Source: CAZDDA01 sp964568045
GTDB taxonomy: Bacteria; Bipolaricaulota; Bipolaricaulia; UBA7950; UBA9294
NCBI GenBank assembly: GCA_964568045.1
Contig: CAZMOL010000029.1
Location: forward strand, 1 to 19,075
Reading direction: 5' to 3'
Length of the DNA: 19,075 bases
Below are positions 6,673 through 14,352 of this stretch, piece after piece. A program made the translations under genes and the position numbers. Positions within the stretch are counted from its first letter, which is position 1. Each line of letters opens with the position of its first letter. The notes under the pieces are model-generated. The model ran no database searches. It was given only the letters and a program-made list of their open reading frames with translations, and was not told where the DNA came from.

Positions 6673-6822
6673 ATGACAACGGTCGCAGGAAAGGCAGCCG
6701 AGATTCGAGCATCAGCAGGCACGGAGCTTTTGTTCAACAAAGACGAGTGGGCGTCACAACGACCCAACCAACCTCTGTCTGTGAGCGGGACTGATTGGCG
6801 CCAGCGCGGCAAAGAGAATTGA
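6673..6822 (+). CDS. Hypothetical small ORF 2 (49 aa)
   Basis: A GAGGA lies about 7 nt upstream of the ATG. The polar 49-residue product begins MTTVAGKAAEIRASAG and ends RQRGKEN; I recognise no family. Its TGA stop overlaps the next ATG as TGATG, the first of three consecutive stop/start overlaps in this interval. It is likely expressed only if the chain is real. Confidence 0.3.
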   Translation: MTTVAGKAAEIRASAGTELLFNKDEWASQRPNQPLSVSGTDWRQRGKEN

Positions 6823-6929
6823 TGAAAACCGGACTCAACACGTCATGTGAGGGAGGAACAATACGATCGCTAAGCGGCAGGATCAACCGACCGACTGGTG
6901 TCATGGGCGAGGATTCAATCGCAGGATGA
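6822..6929 (+). CDS. Hypothetical small ORF 3 (35 aa)
   Basis: The start is coupled to the preceding stop (TGATG) and its own stop overlaps the next start (ATGA). It has no independent ribosome binding site. The 35-residue product has no recognisable features. The composition is unremarkable and this is the weakest member of the chain together with ORF 1. Confidence 0.18.
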   Translation: MKTGLNTSCEGGTIRSLSGRINRPTGVMGEDSIAG

Positions 6930-7009
6930 GCGCCTACTGGTTTGCATTCCTCCTTGCTGCCACAGGAGTCATCCGCTCCTCAGCTGGGCCTGTTGGGAGG
7001 CGATCATGA
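6926..7009 (+). CDS. Hypothetical small ORF 4 (27 aa, hydrophobic start)
   Basis: This 27-residue reading frame begins MSAYWFAFLLAATGVIRSS, a hydrophobic stretch followed by a basic end (GRRS), which resembles a short membrane-inserting peptide. Both ends overlap neighbours as ATGA. The ribosome binding site (GCAGG) is weak. It is a candidate small membrane or leader peptide; chance cannot be excluded. Confidence 0.22.
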   Translation: MSAYWFAFLLAATGVIRSSAGPVGRRS

Positions 7010-7200
7010 AGTGCAGCAGAATCGGACATGGATCAATCGGGCTATCCAACGCCCAAAATTCCGCGGCGGGAACTGGCCTTAAGATCGGCTTGGCCAGAGT
7101 AGCCAACAACTACCAATCCCACAGCAATATCCACAGAAGCGGGCCAGAAGCGGCGTTTCCTCCCACCGTGAGTCTGTTTGACTTTTGGCCAGCTATCTAA
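7006..7200 (+). CDS. Hypothetical small ORF 5 (64 aa) just upstream of rho
   Basis: A strong GGGAGG ribosome binding site sits 5 nt before the ATG, which overlaps the preceding stop (ATGA). The 64-residue product begins MKCSRIGHGSIGLSN and ends SLFDFWPAI; no family is recognised. Its stop touches the hairpin in front of rho. Extending the same frame upstream to 6898 lacks a ribosome binding site, so the shorter start is preferred. It is the best supported of the five micro-ORFs. Confidence 0.3.
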   Translation: MKCSRIGHGSIGLSNAQNSAAGTGLKIGLARVANNYQSHSNIHRSGPEAAFPPTVSLFDFWPAI

Positions 7201-7216
7201 CGAGGAACTCCTCGTT
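7199..7216 (+). promoter_or_regulatory. Hairpin abutting the rho ribosome binding site
   Basis: A perfect 7-bp stem, AACGAGG (7199-7205) with CCTCGTT (7210-7216), has the tetraloop AACT. The rho ribosome binding site GAGGTGA (7217-7223) starts at the very next base, and the 5' arm repeats its GAGG core. The position suggests an effect on rho translation or mRNA stability (inference). No T-run follows, so it is not a terminator. Confidence 0.5.
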
Positions 7217-7230
7217 GAGGTGATATGATT

Positions 7231-8481
7231 ATGGAACTCACAGAGCTTCGAGAAATGAGCCTCGAATCGCTTCAAGAACTCGTCGAAAAACTGAAGATAC
7301 GAAACGGAAAACAACTGGGAAAAGAGGATCTGCTTCGCGCCATCATGGGACAGCTTTCCCTGGCAAACGAGTTGTCCGTCAATGAGGGCATCCTGGAAAT
7401 TCTTCCCGATGGCTACGGATTCCTACGTGACAGCAACTGCCTTCCTGGACGTAATGACATCTACGTCTCTCCTTCACAAATCAAGCGGTTCGGCTTGCGG
7501 GATGGCGATGTATTGAGTGGATTGATCCGCGCACCGAAGAACGACGAGCGCTACTTCGCACTTCTCAAGGTGGAAGAGGTGAACCATGGCGATGCCAAGG
7601 GGACACGTCGTCGTCTCGACTTCCGTGAACTCACCCCGCTTCACCCGGACGAACACCTACAGTTGGAACACGATCCAGAGGAGGTCTCCACTCGAATCAT
7701 CGATTTGTTCTGTCCAATCGGCAAAGGGCAGAGGGGGCTGATTGTCTCTCCGCCAAAGGCGGGGAAGACCACCCTCCTCAAGCAAATTGCAAACGGCATC
7801 AACGCCAATCACCCCGATTTGAAACTCCTCGTCCTCCTGGTCGACGAGCGCCCGGAAGAGGTGACCGATTTTCGCCGTTCGATCGCAAAGGGGGATGTCG
7901 TTGCCGCGACGTTCGATCAAGAGCCGCGACATCACACGCGGATTGCCGAACTGGTCACCAATCGCGCCAAGAGACTGGTCGAGAACGGACATGATGTGGT
8001 CATCCTCATGGATTCCGTTACCCGGCTCGCGCGGGCCTACAACCTGTCAGTCGCTCCCTCTGGGAAGCTTCTCTCAGGCGGGATGGATCCAACCGCTCTG
8101 TACAAGCCAAAGGAGTTCTTCGGAGCCGCTCGTAACATCGAAGAGGGGGGAAGTCTCACGATCATCGCTACTGCGCTCGTCGATACCGGCAGCAAGCTAG
8201 ACCAGGTCGTCTTCGAGGAATTCAAGGGCACCGGCAATATGGAGTTGATCCTCGATCGCAACCTGTCCAACAAGCGAATCTATCCCGCAATCGATATCGA
8301 GCAGAGCGGAACGCGCAAGGAGGAACTCCTCGTGCCTGACAAGGTATTGAAACGCATATGGATCCTCCGTAAGATGATGAGCGAGCTGAACGATCCACAA
8401 GAGGCGTTGGAGTTTGTCAAGAACAAGATGGAGGCAACCAAGGACAACGAGCAGTTCCTCGAGCTGATGAGCAGTGATTGA
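7231..8481 (+). CDS. rho: Transcription termination factor Rho
   Basis: Rho is a hexameric RNA-dependent ATPase/helicase that ends transcription. The 416-residue protein has the N-terminal helical domain (MELTELREMSLESLQ), the cold-shock-like RNA-binding domain with GYGFLR (61-66) and DIYVSPSQIKRF (76-87), and the motor domain. Walker A is PPKAGKT (174-180) and Walker B VVILMD (256-261). The Q-loop (SGKLLSGGMDP) and R-loop (GTGNMEL) regions are intact. There is no large insertion. I prefer the ATG at 7231: the site GAGGTGA (7217-7223) is 7 nt upstream, whereas the ATG at 7225 is only 1 nt from it, and the E. coli protein begins with the same MxLTEL pattern. It overlaps the M23 gene by 8 nt. 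Confidence 0.98.
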   Translation: MELTELREMSLESLQELVEKLKIRNGKQLGKEDLLRAIMGQLSLANELSVNEGILEILPDGYGFLRDSNCLPGRNDIYVSPSQIKRFGLRDGDVLSGLIRAPKNDERYFALLKVEEVNHGDAKGTRRRLDFRELTPLHPDEHLQLEHDPEEVSTRIIDLFCPIGKGQRGLIVSPPKAGKTTLLKQIANGINANHPDLKLLVLLVDERPEEVTDFRRSIAKGDVVAATFDQEPRHHTRIAELVTNRAKRLVENGHDVVILMDSVTRLARAYNLSVAPSGKLLSGGMDPTALYKPKEFFGAARNIEEGGSLTIIATALVDTGSKLDQVVFEEFKGTGNMELILDRNLSNKRIYPAIDIEQSGTRKEELLVPDKVLKRIWILRKMMSELNDPQEALEFVKNKMEATKDNEQFLELMSSD

Positions 8482-9442
8482 GAAAAAGCCGATCCGCAAA
8501 GACCGCGTTGCTCTGGTAGCTGTCTTTCTGCTGGCAGTGATTCTCCTCCCAATTCTGTTGCTTTCGGGAGGTCCATCCCAGCCCACCACTCCAACACAAG
8601 GCGTCGTGACGGAGACTTCCCCAAGCATCGTGCCACCGGTAGACGAACCCACACTGCCAGAATCGATCACTGAGGAGCCACCCCTCGAGGATGGGTTTGC
8701 CGGAGAGGGGCTAGTCATCCTCGATCATACGGTCGAAGCAGGAGAAACTTTGGGCCAAATCGCTTCCCTGCTTGGAGTGAGTGTCGATCAAATAGTCACC
8801 AGCAATCGCATCCGTTCCCCTGAATCGCTGGCGGCAGGACAGACCCTCCGCGTCCCACGGAAAGGGATTCTTCACGTAATCAAGAAGGGACAGACCCTCA
8901 CAGACATCTCTCTTACCTATGCCGTGTCCGTTGAAGAAATCACAGCCGCCAATCGGATCACCAACCCAGAGATGATCTACGCCGGGGAGGAGATCCTCAT
9001 CCCCAGGGATGCATCTCTGCCGTGGAGAACGGTTGTTTCCCTGTCTAGAGGGAAGGAAACCCGGTTCATTTGGCCGCTTGTGGGTGAGGTCGTGTCCACA
9101 TTCGGCTGGCGGGTCCACCCGGTCCTCCAGTTACGCCACCACCACAATGGAATTGACATCGATGTCCCAGAGGGAACGACCGTGGTCGCCGCTGCAGCGG
9201 GATTGGTCAGCTACGTCGGAGAAGAAGAAGGCTACGGAACTATGCTCGTACTCTCCCACGCGGATGACTACATCACAGCCTACGGACACCTATCGAGGGT
9301 TTTCGTCTACTCGGGGCAATTCGTAGAAGCGGGACAACCGATTGCCGAATCGGGCAATACTGGAATCTCCAGCGGGCCGCACCTGCACTTCGAGGTGCGC
9401 AACCGCGAGTTTCCCATCGACCCAATGAGATACCTCCCCTAG
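8474..9442 (+). CDS. Membrane-anchored LysM / M23-family peptidoglycan endopeptidase
   Basis: The 322-residue protein has a basic N-terminus and one membrane helix (about residues 11-31), then a Pro/Thr/Ser/Glu-rich linker (32-80). Two LysM peptidoglycan-binding repeats follow (about 84-128 and 133-177). The C-terminal M23 (lysostaphin/EnvC-like) domain has metal ligands in HHNGID (His224, Asp228) and HLHFE (His303 and His305). The zinc site looks complete, so it is probably an active murein hydrolase acting outside the membrane; division or cell-wall growth roles are usual for this architecture. The start is GTG, inside the last codons of rho (8-nt overlap), implying coupled translation. murA follows after 3 nt. 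The helix lacks a lipobox, and whether it is cleaved is unclear. Confidence 0.93.
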   Translation: MIEKKPIRKDRVALVAVFLLAVILLPILLLSGGPSQPTTPTQGVVTETSPSIVPPVDEPTLPESITEEPPLEDGFAGEGLVILDHTVEAGETLGQIASLLGVSVDQIVTSNRIRSPESLAAGQTLRVPRKGILHVIKKGQTLTDISLTYAVSVEEITAANRITNPEMIYAGEEILIPRDASLPWRTVVSLSRGKETRFIWPLVGEVVSTFGWRVHPVLQLRHHHNGIDIDVPEGTTVVAAAAGLVSYVGEEEGYGTMLVLSHADDYITAYGHLSRVFVYSGQFVEAGQPIAESGNTGISSGPHLHFEVRNREFPIDPMRYLP

Positions 9443-9445
9443 TCG

Positions 9446-10699
9446 ATGGAGCACCTATCAATCGAAGGGGAAAAACGGCTCGCGGGAGAAATCAGCGTCG
9501 ACGGAGCAAAGAACGCCGCACTACCGGCGTGTGTCGCCACACTCCTGACCGATGAGCCGGTGACGCTTCACAACGTCCCCCATCTTCGCGACGTCAGTAC
9601 GATATTGGCTACCATTTCCTCGCTGGGAAAGCACGTCTCCTGGCCCACCGAGGACGCGGTAACCATCACCAGGGAAGGCCCGCTGAGCGCGGAGGCAGAG
9701 GCCCTCTACGTCGAACAGATGCGTGCCTCGTTCCTTGTCCTTGGGCCGCTTGTTGCTCGGCTCGGCCGCGCCGTCGTGCCACTTCCCGGTGGATGCACAA
9801 TTGGGCCTCGACCGGTTGACCTTCATCTACAGGGGCTCCGACGGCTCGGTGCAACGATTGAGGAGCGCGCGGACTCGGTAGCAGTCAGAGCAGACCAACT
9901 CCGCGGTGCCCGCATCACTCTGTCCTACCCTTCGGTAGGTGCAACCGAACAGTTGGTGACGACTGCGACCCTGGCCAAAGGAGAAACACGTATCGAGAAC
10001 CCGGCTACAGAACCTGAGATAGCTGATCTCATTGCGCTGTTGCGCAAGATGGGCGCTCAGATTGACGTTGAGCCAACGGCGATTAGGGTGATCGGCACGG
10101 ATCGGCTACACGCAGCGCAGCACACGGTCATCCCCGACCGGCTGGAGGCGGGCACGTATCTCCTCGCAGCGGGGATAACAGAGGGAGAGGTGACAGTCCG
10201 CAACGTAATCCCAGACCACCTACACCCGTTGCTGGCTGTCCTACGAGAGGCCGGGATGGCGCTTTCACAAGGTCCGAACACAATCACATTGAGTAGCCGG
10301 GCACGACCGCACCCCGTACGGGTGACAACAGCGCCTTATCCAGGATTCCCCACCGACCTGCAGCCACCGCTTGTTGCCTGCTTAAGCCTTGCAAGAGGGG
10401 AAAGCCTCATCGAGGAGACGGTCTTTGAGAGCCGGTTTGCCTATGTCCCCGCGCTCAATGGCATGGGCGCGCAAATCAAGCTAGCCGGAGGGACAGCCCG
10501 CATCACCGGGGTAGGCACCCTGCACGGGACGTCTGTAAGTGCACCCGACATTCGTGCCGGGGCTGCCCTCGTCCTAGCAGGACTCGCTGCACAGGGACGC
10601 ACAACAATCGGCCAACTCGACCGCATTGACCGCGGATACGCACGACTTGAGGAGAAACTGAGTCTATTGGGGGCACAGATTGAACGAGTTCAACGATAG
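9446..10699 (+). CDS. murA: UDP-N-acetylglucosamine 1-carboxyvinyltransferase
   Basis: MurA transfers enolpyruvate from phosphoenolpyruvate to UDP-GlcNAc, the first committed step of peptidoglycan synthesis. The 417-residue length is standard. Visible motifs are the UDP-GlcNAc/PEP-site GAKNAALPA (Lys22, Asn23), the loop PGGCTIGPRP with the catalytic cysteine (Cys117, the fosfomycin target in the family), and PGFPTDLQPP with the general-base aspartate (Asp304). Because Cys117 is present rather than Asp, the enzyme would be predicted fosfomycin-sensitive (inference). The ATG lies 3 nt after the M23 stop with no clear ribosome binding site of its own, so it probably relies on coupling. hflX begins inside its last codons. 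rho and a murA gene are also near each other in Bacillus. Confidence 0.97.
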   Translation: MEHLSIEGEKRLAGEISVDGAKNAALPACVATLLTDEPVTLHNVPHLRDVSTILATISSLGKHVSWPTEDAVTITREGPLSAEAEALYVEQMRASFLVLGPLVARLGRAVVPLPGGCTIGPRPVDLHLQGLRRLGATIEERADSVAVRADQLRGARITLSYPSVGATEQLVTTATLAKGETRIENPATEPEIADLIALLRKMGAQIDVEPTAIRVIGTDRLHAAQHTVIPDRLEAGTYLLAAGITEGEVTVRNVIPDHLHPLLAVLREAGMALSQGPNTITLSSRARPHPVRVTTAPYPGFPTDLQPPLVACLSLARGESLIEETVFESRFAYVPALNGMGAQIKLAGGTARITGVGTLHGTSVSAPDIRAGAALVLAGLAAQGRTTIGQLDRIDRGYARLEEKLSLLGAQIERVQR

Positions 10700-12023
10700 A
10701 CCGGATCAACCTTTGGTCGAGGACTACCTGGGCAAGCGCGCCCGTGTCTACGGATCCGAGCGAGCCATCCTCGTCAGCCTGCAATCTCCCGGAAATGACG
10801 CTGAACTCGATTCTTTGCACGAGTTGGCGGCCCTCGCCGATTCAGCAGGGATCCCGACCCTGGCAGAGGTGATACAAAAGCGGACACTTCCTGTCCCCGC
10901 CACCTTCATCGGGAAAGGGAAAGTCGCGGAAGTCAGAGAAGCGGCAAACGAACTCGCTGCAGACGTGATCATCTTCAACGATGAACTCTCTCCGGCACAG
11001 GCACGCAATCTGGAGGAGGTCATCGGAAAGAAAGTGATCGACCGCACGCAGTTGATCATGGACATCTTCGCCCAGCGGGCAGCAACAAAGGAGGCAAAGC
11101 TGCAGGTGGAACTCGCCCAGCTTAGCTACCTCCTTCCACGCCTACGCGGCTGGGGAAGCGCCCTCACCCGGCTGGGGGGAGGAATCGGCACGCGAGGGCC
11201 GGGAGAAACGCAGCTCGAGCTAGACAGAAAGAAGATCACCCGTCGCATTCACAGCATCGAACGTCGCCTTGCAGGAGCCAAGCGTGAGCGGACACTGAGG
11301 CAAAAGAAGCGCCATTCCAGCGCTCTCCCCAAGATCGCCCTTGTCGGCTACACAAACAGTGGAAAATCCACGTTACTTAACACCCTGTGCGGTTCGAACG
11401 CCTTCGTCGAGGACAAGCTGTTTGCTACCCTCTCCACGACCGTCCGCCGGGGAAAACTCATGTCAGGACAATACGCCCTGTTCATCGACACCGTGGGATT
11501 CATCCGCGACTTGCCCCATCATCTGATCCCCGCCTTCACAGCAACCTTGGAGGCAGTACACGATGCCGACCTCATTCTCCACATCACCGACCTGACAAGC
11601 TCCACCCGCGAAGAGGACTCCCGCGTCGTGCTCGAAACGCTCAATCGAGAGATCTTTGCCCCCACAGCGACCCGACCGCCAATTCTCGACGTTCTCAACA
11701 AATCTGACGCCTACGAAGGACCGACTGACTCCTCGTCCGATGGAGTGCGGATCTCGGCGAAGAGGGGCCACCACGTCGACGAGCTTCTTCGGCGCATCTG
11801 CGCAACCCTCGATCAGAACAAGATGAAAACCGTCTTGCTGGTTCCCTATGCCGGGGGGGACAGCCTTCATCGGCTCATCAATCAAGGGGATGGGCGCATC
11901 ACAAGCTACACTGAGAAAGGCATCGAGATTGAGGTCCGTATCTCAGCCCAGAAGCTCGGCCAATTGAGAAAGGCCGGCGTGCAGGTTATCGCTTGCCCTT
12001 CTTCCCTGCAGGAAGAATCGTGA
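10680..12023 (+). CDS. hflX: Ribosome-associated GTPase HflX
   Basis: HflX splits stalled or hibernating 70S ribosomes. The 447-residue protein has the HflX N-terminal domain (TFIGKGKVAEV at 75-85, VIIFNDELSPAQARNLE), the diagnostic glycine-rich segment LGGGIGTRGPGETQLE (165-180) and a coiled linker. The GTPase domain has G1 GYTNSGKS (223-230), G3 DTVGF (270-274) and G4 NKSD. Switch I reads LFATLSTTVRR, where most homologues have LFATLDPTTRR. The start is a TTG, 20 nt inside the murA 3' end, with GGGGGC upstream; no better in-frame start precedes the conserved region. It ends the plus-strand operon, and its last 38 bp overlap the 3' end of ricT on the opposite strand. Confidence 0.95.
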   Translation: MNEFNDRPDQPLVEDYLGKRARVYGSERAILVSLQSPGNDAELDSLHELAALADSAGIPTLAEVIQKRTLPVPATFIGKGKVAEVREAANELAADVIIFNDELSPAQARNLEEVIGKKVIDRTQLIMDIFAQRAATKEAKLQVELAQLSYLLPRLRGWGSALTRLGGGIGTRGPGETQLELDRKKITRRIHSIERRLAGAKRERTLRQKKRHSSALPKIALVGYTNSGKSTLLNTLCGSNAFVEDKLFATLSTTVRRGKLMSGQYALFIDTVGFIRDLPHHLIPAFTATLEAVHDADLILHITDLTSSTREEDSRVVLETLNREIFAPTATRPPILDVLNKSDAYEGPTDSSSDGVRISAKRGHHVDELLRRICATLDQNKMKTVLLVPYAGGDSLHRLINQGDGRITSYTEKGIEIEVRISAQKLGQLRKAGVQVIACPSSLQEES

Positions 12024-12807
12024 CCGAAGCAGCATCGACCTCGATCCGCTCCTGTGCGTCGGTGAGGATCGTAACGGTCTGTCGAAAGATGTTGTGTGCG
12101 ATAATCTTCCCCCTCTTGTCTTTGTGGGAGACCCACATTCCCAGCCTCGGCAGCGACTTCAGTTCGCGCTTGTAGGCTTCGTGTTCGTAGGAAAGACAGC
12201 ACATCAGTCGCCCGCACACACCGGTGATGCGCTCCGGAGAGACAAACAACTCCTGGTCGTATGCCAGCTCCATTGGAATTGGTTTCGGCTCCCGCATGAA
12301 GGCGTGGCAACAAACAAGCCGCCCACAGCGACCTACGCCACCCTTGATCCGCGCCTCGTCACGCACTCCCATCTGCCGCAGCTCGATGCGTACCCCGAAG
12401 CGACCAGCCAACTCCCGCAACAGCGCTCGGAAATCGACTCGATGCGGGGCAGTGAAGTAGATGCGCAACTGGGTGGAGTCAAGAGTGTATTCGGCCGCAA
12501 TCAGGTGCATTGGCAGGCCGTGGGAGGCAACGATCTCCTTGGTGGAGGAGAGCACACGCTGCGCATTGGCCCGGTTATGCGCGTAGGCATCGATGTCGTT
12601 GTTCGTGGCCGGCCGCACAATGCGTTCAAGCTGCTTTCCGATTTCCCCACCGGCCGCTAGGACGCATTCCACAATCCCCAGCCGCAGCCCAGCGTGATCG
12701 ACCACGCACTTCTGACCAGGAGCAAAGGAAAAGGAGGAGGCATCGAAGTAGCCGGTGTCGCGCTCCAGGTTGTGGACCCGCACAATGGCAACCTTACCCT
12801 CAGTCAT
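11986..12807 (-). CDS. ricT: PSP1-domain protein of the RicT (YaaT) family
   Basis: This 273-residue protein belongs to the PSP1/YaaT family. In B. subtilis, RicT forms an Fe-S-containing complex with RicA and RicF that affects RNase Y-dependent mRNA processing. The PSP1 core runs to about residue 140. It is followed by two cysteine-rich motifs, GRCGRLVCC (159-167) and GVCGRLMCC (196-204), then YEHEAY, the expected iron-sulfur ligands. The C-terminal tail is basic (GKKGKR). Its start overlaps the holB stop by 8 nt, and holB-ricT adjacency is also known in Firmicutes. The ricA, ricF and yabA partners are not in the window. The 3' end overlaps hflX tail to tail, leaving no room for a terminator between them. 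Confidence 0.92.
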   Translation of the reverse strand: MTEGKVAIVRVHNLERDTGYFDASSFSFAPGQKCVVDHAGLRLGIVECVLAAGGEIGKQLERIVRPATNNDIDAYAHNRANAQRVLSSTKEIVASHGLPMHLIAAEYTLDSTQLRIYFTAPHRVDFRALLRELAGRFGVRIELRQMGVRDEARIKGGVGRCGRLVCCHAFMREPKPIPMELAYDQELFVSPERITGVCGRLMCCLSYEHEAYKRELKSLPRLGMWVSHKDKRGKIIAHNIFRQTVTILTDAQERIEVDAASVTILPAGKKGKR

Positions 12808-13804
12808 CCCCCAGCCTCCTCACACCAAGAAAAAGAGAGACCAGGACGGGCTCCAAAGGAACATAACCCTCCACCGCCCGCTGGGCCCGCTCGATCGATG
12901 TGCAAAATTCAAGGATCTGATCTGGATTCACCCGCTTGACCCATTTAGACAGGGCCGTGTGTCGGTAGCAAATCGGCAATGAGAGACCCACGCGGACCAC
13001 ATCAAAGGCGATGGTGCGAAGATCTTCCAACAACGCCGCAACTTTCCTCTTTCCTGCCTGCGCAAGGATCCTCGCCCCGGCGACTATGAGTTCCGCCTCC
13101 CCGTCGATCAAACGATCGAGCAGGACGAGCACGCCCTCTTGGCGAAGGATTGGATCATCCGCAGTGAGCATTGCCACCAACGACTCTACACTGGCCTCGA
13201 GCGCCTTTTTCCGCGCCTGTGACCGCGCCGCGGCAAGATCCTCTTTGGTCCGAAGGAAGGGTTCCAGCTCCTCTTCCCCACGGGCAACAGCTATCAGGTA
13301 CTTTGCCTCCTCTTCGAGGTATCCGGCTGCTACAAGCCGAGCAAGAAGATCCTCTTGCAGCGGTGGAGCGATCCGCACCACGCTGCTGCGGGAGAGGATC
13401 GTCGGAAGGATATCGCCAGTGTGTGCCGCCAGCAGAAGGAATACCAGATTCCGGGGTGGCTCCTCGAGGACCTTGAGAAGCGCGTTCGATGCTTCAATGG
13501 TCAACGCTTCGGCGCGTGCAATCACACAGACCTTCCTCTTTGCTTGTGTCGGGGTGAACTGTCCCTGACGGATCACCTCGCGCACCCGGTCAATCCCGAT
13601 CGTCTCCCTCCCCGGCGGCGGAGCCAGCTCGATCAGGTCAGGGTGGACTCCGTGCAGTACCAGCTGCTGCTGCCGTGGCTCATCACTGATGAGGGATGCC
13701 GCCAGACGCCGTCCCTGATCGGTGCGTCTCGGTCCACGCGGAACAAGGATCAGAGAAGAGGTTACACAACAGGCTTTCGGCTCAGACAGCACCGCTTTTT
13801 CCAT
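12800..13804 (-). CDS. holB: DNA polymerase III delta-prime subunit
   Basis: This is a clamp-loader subunit of the replisome. The 334-residue protein contains the delta-prime signature SNALLKVLEEPP (106-117), preceded by TIGIDRVREVIRQ and KVCVIARAEALTIEA, and followed by ILPTILSRSSVVRI, the SRC-like sensor region with Ser in place of Cys. The zinc-binding cysteine cluster common in delta-prime and DnaX proteins is not visible. The P-loop position reads LVPRGPRRTDQGRRLA, which lacks GK(S/T), as expected for the non-hydrolysing delta-prime. No ribosome binding site precedes the ATG; a weak extended -10-like TGTGATACT about 15 nt upstream raises the possibility of a nearly leaderless transcript. 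The gene lies 43 nt after mobB and overlaps ricT. Confidence 0.9.
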   Translation of the reverse strand: MEKAVLSEPKACCVTSSLILVPRGPRRTDQGRRLAASLISDEPRQQQLVLHGVHPDLIELAPPPGRETIGIDRVREVIRQGQFTPTQAKRKVCVIARAEALTIEASNALLKVLEEPPRNLVFLLLAAHTGDILPTILSRSSVVRIAPPLQEDLLARLVAAGYLEEEAKYLIAVARGEEELEPFLRTKEDLAAARSQARKKALEASVESLVAMLTADDPILRQEGVLVLLDRLIDGEAELIVAGARILAQAGKRKVAALLEDLRTIAFDVVRVGLSLPICYRHTALSKWVKRVNPDQILEFCTSIERAQRAVEGYVPLEPVLVSLFLGVRRLGDD

Positions 13805-13833
13805 AGTGGAAAGAGAGTATCACACAGCCTGAA

Positions 13834-13848
13834 AGGTCGCAACGACCT
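13834..13848 (-). repeat. Small hairpin at the mobB-holB junction
   Basis: A perfect 6-bp inverted repeat AGGTCG/CGACCT with a 3-nt loop starts within the mobB stop codon. Only a short TTTC follows on the minus strand, so at best it is a weak attenuator between mobB and holB. Confidence 0.3.
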
Positions 13849-14345
13849 CACAGAAAAGCCTGTTCCAGAAAATCAGCGATGTCCTCCAGGCTGTGGGGGG
13901 AAAGGACCACCACCCCGTCAGGAAGGGCAACGCGCCTGTCGGTGATAACCGCGATCACATCGATCCGGCCGGCAAGCGGCTCGGCGTTCACTCCACCTAC
14001 CGGACGGTAGACCTCCACCTTGGGGAACGGACCGTGCTTCAATCCCTCGACAAGTACTACGTCAAATCCTTGAAAGACCCGTTCGATCGTCGCTTCGAGC
14101 GATTCCTCACGCCGCGGATCCCAGAAAAGGGCACAACCGGTCTTTCCCACAACGAGGGTCTTCTCCGCGCCGGCTTCCCGGTGGCGGTAGGAGTCCTTCT
14201 CCGGATGATCGAAGCTCTCCTGGTGGGGGGTATGTTTCACCGTGCCCACGTGATATCCTCGCTCCAGCAAAACCGGAATCAGATCCGTCAGAAGCGTCGT
14301 CTTCCCGCTTGCCTGATGGCCGATGAACGAAACAACAGGGATCAC
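13848..14345 (-). CDS. mobB: MobB-type molybdopterin-guanine dinucleotide biosynthesis adapter
   Basis: This 165-residue P-loop GTPase has Walker A GHQASGKTT (9-17), the MobB motif VGTVKHTPHQESFD (33-46) and VVLVEGLKHGPFPKVEVYR, characteristic of the family. MobB helps MobA attach GMP to molybdopterin, the form used by DMSO-reductase-family enzymes. No mobA is present in the window. The start is GTG; its ribosome binding site GAGGTGA includes the TGA stop of the upstream oxidoreductase gene, so the two are tightly coupled. Aldehyde:ferredoxin oxidoreductases characterised so far use bis-pterin tungsten without GMP, so the pairing may reflect cofactor handling more broadly, or a separate use of MobB in the cell (inference). 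Confidence 0.93.
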   Translation of the reverse strand: MIPVVSFIGHQASGKTTLLTDLIPVLLERGYHVGTVKHTPHQESFDHPEKDSYRHREAGAEKTLVVGKTGCALFWDPRREESLEATIERVFQGFDVVLVEGLKHGPFPKVEVYRPVGGVNAEPLAGRIDVIAVITDRRVALPDGVVVLSPHSLEDIADFLEQAFL

Positions 14346-14352
14346 CGGAAAA

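Noticed and set aside
6898..7005. Upstream extension of micro-ORF 5 to 6898
   Set aside because: There is no ribosome binding site at 6898, while the internal ATG at 7006 has a strong one and an ATGA overlap.
6462..7230. Possible structured RNA gene (RNase P RNA, tmRNA, SRP RNA) or riboswitch
   Set aside because: I could not find the conserved sequences of these RNAs or of common riboswitches; only the short hairpin before rho stands out. A covariance-model search would settle it.
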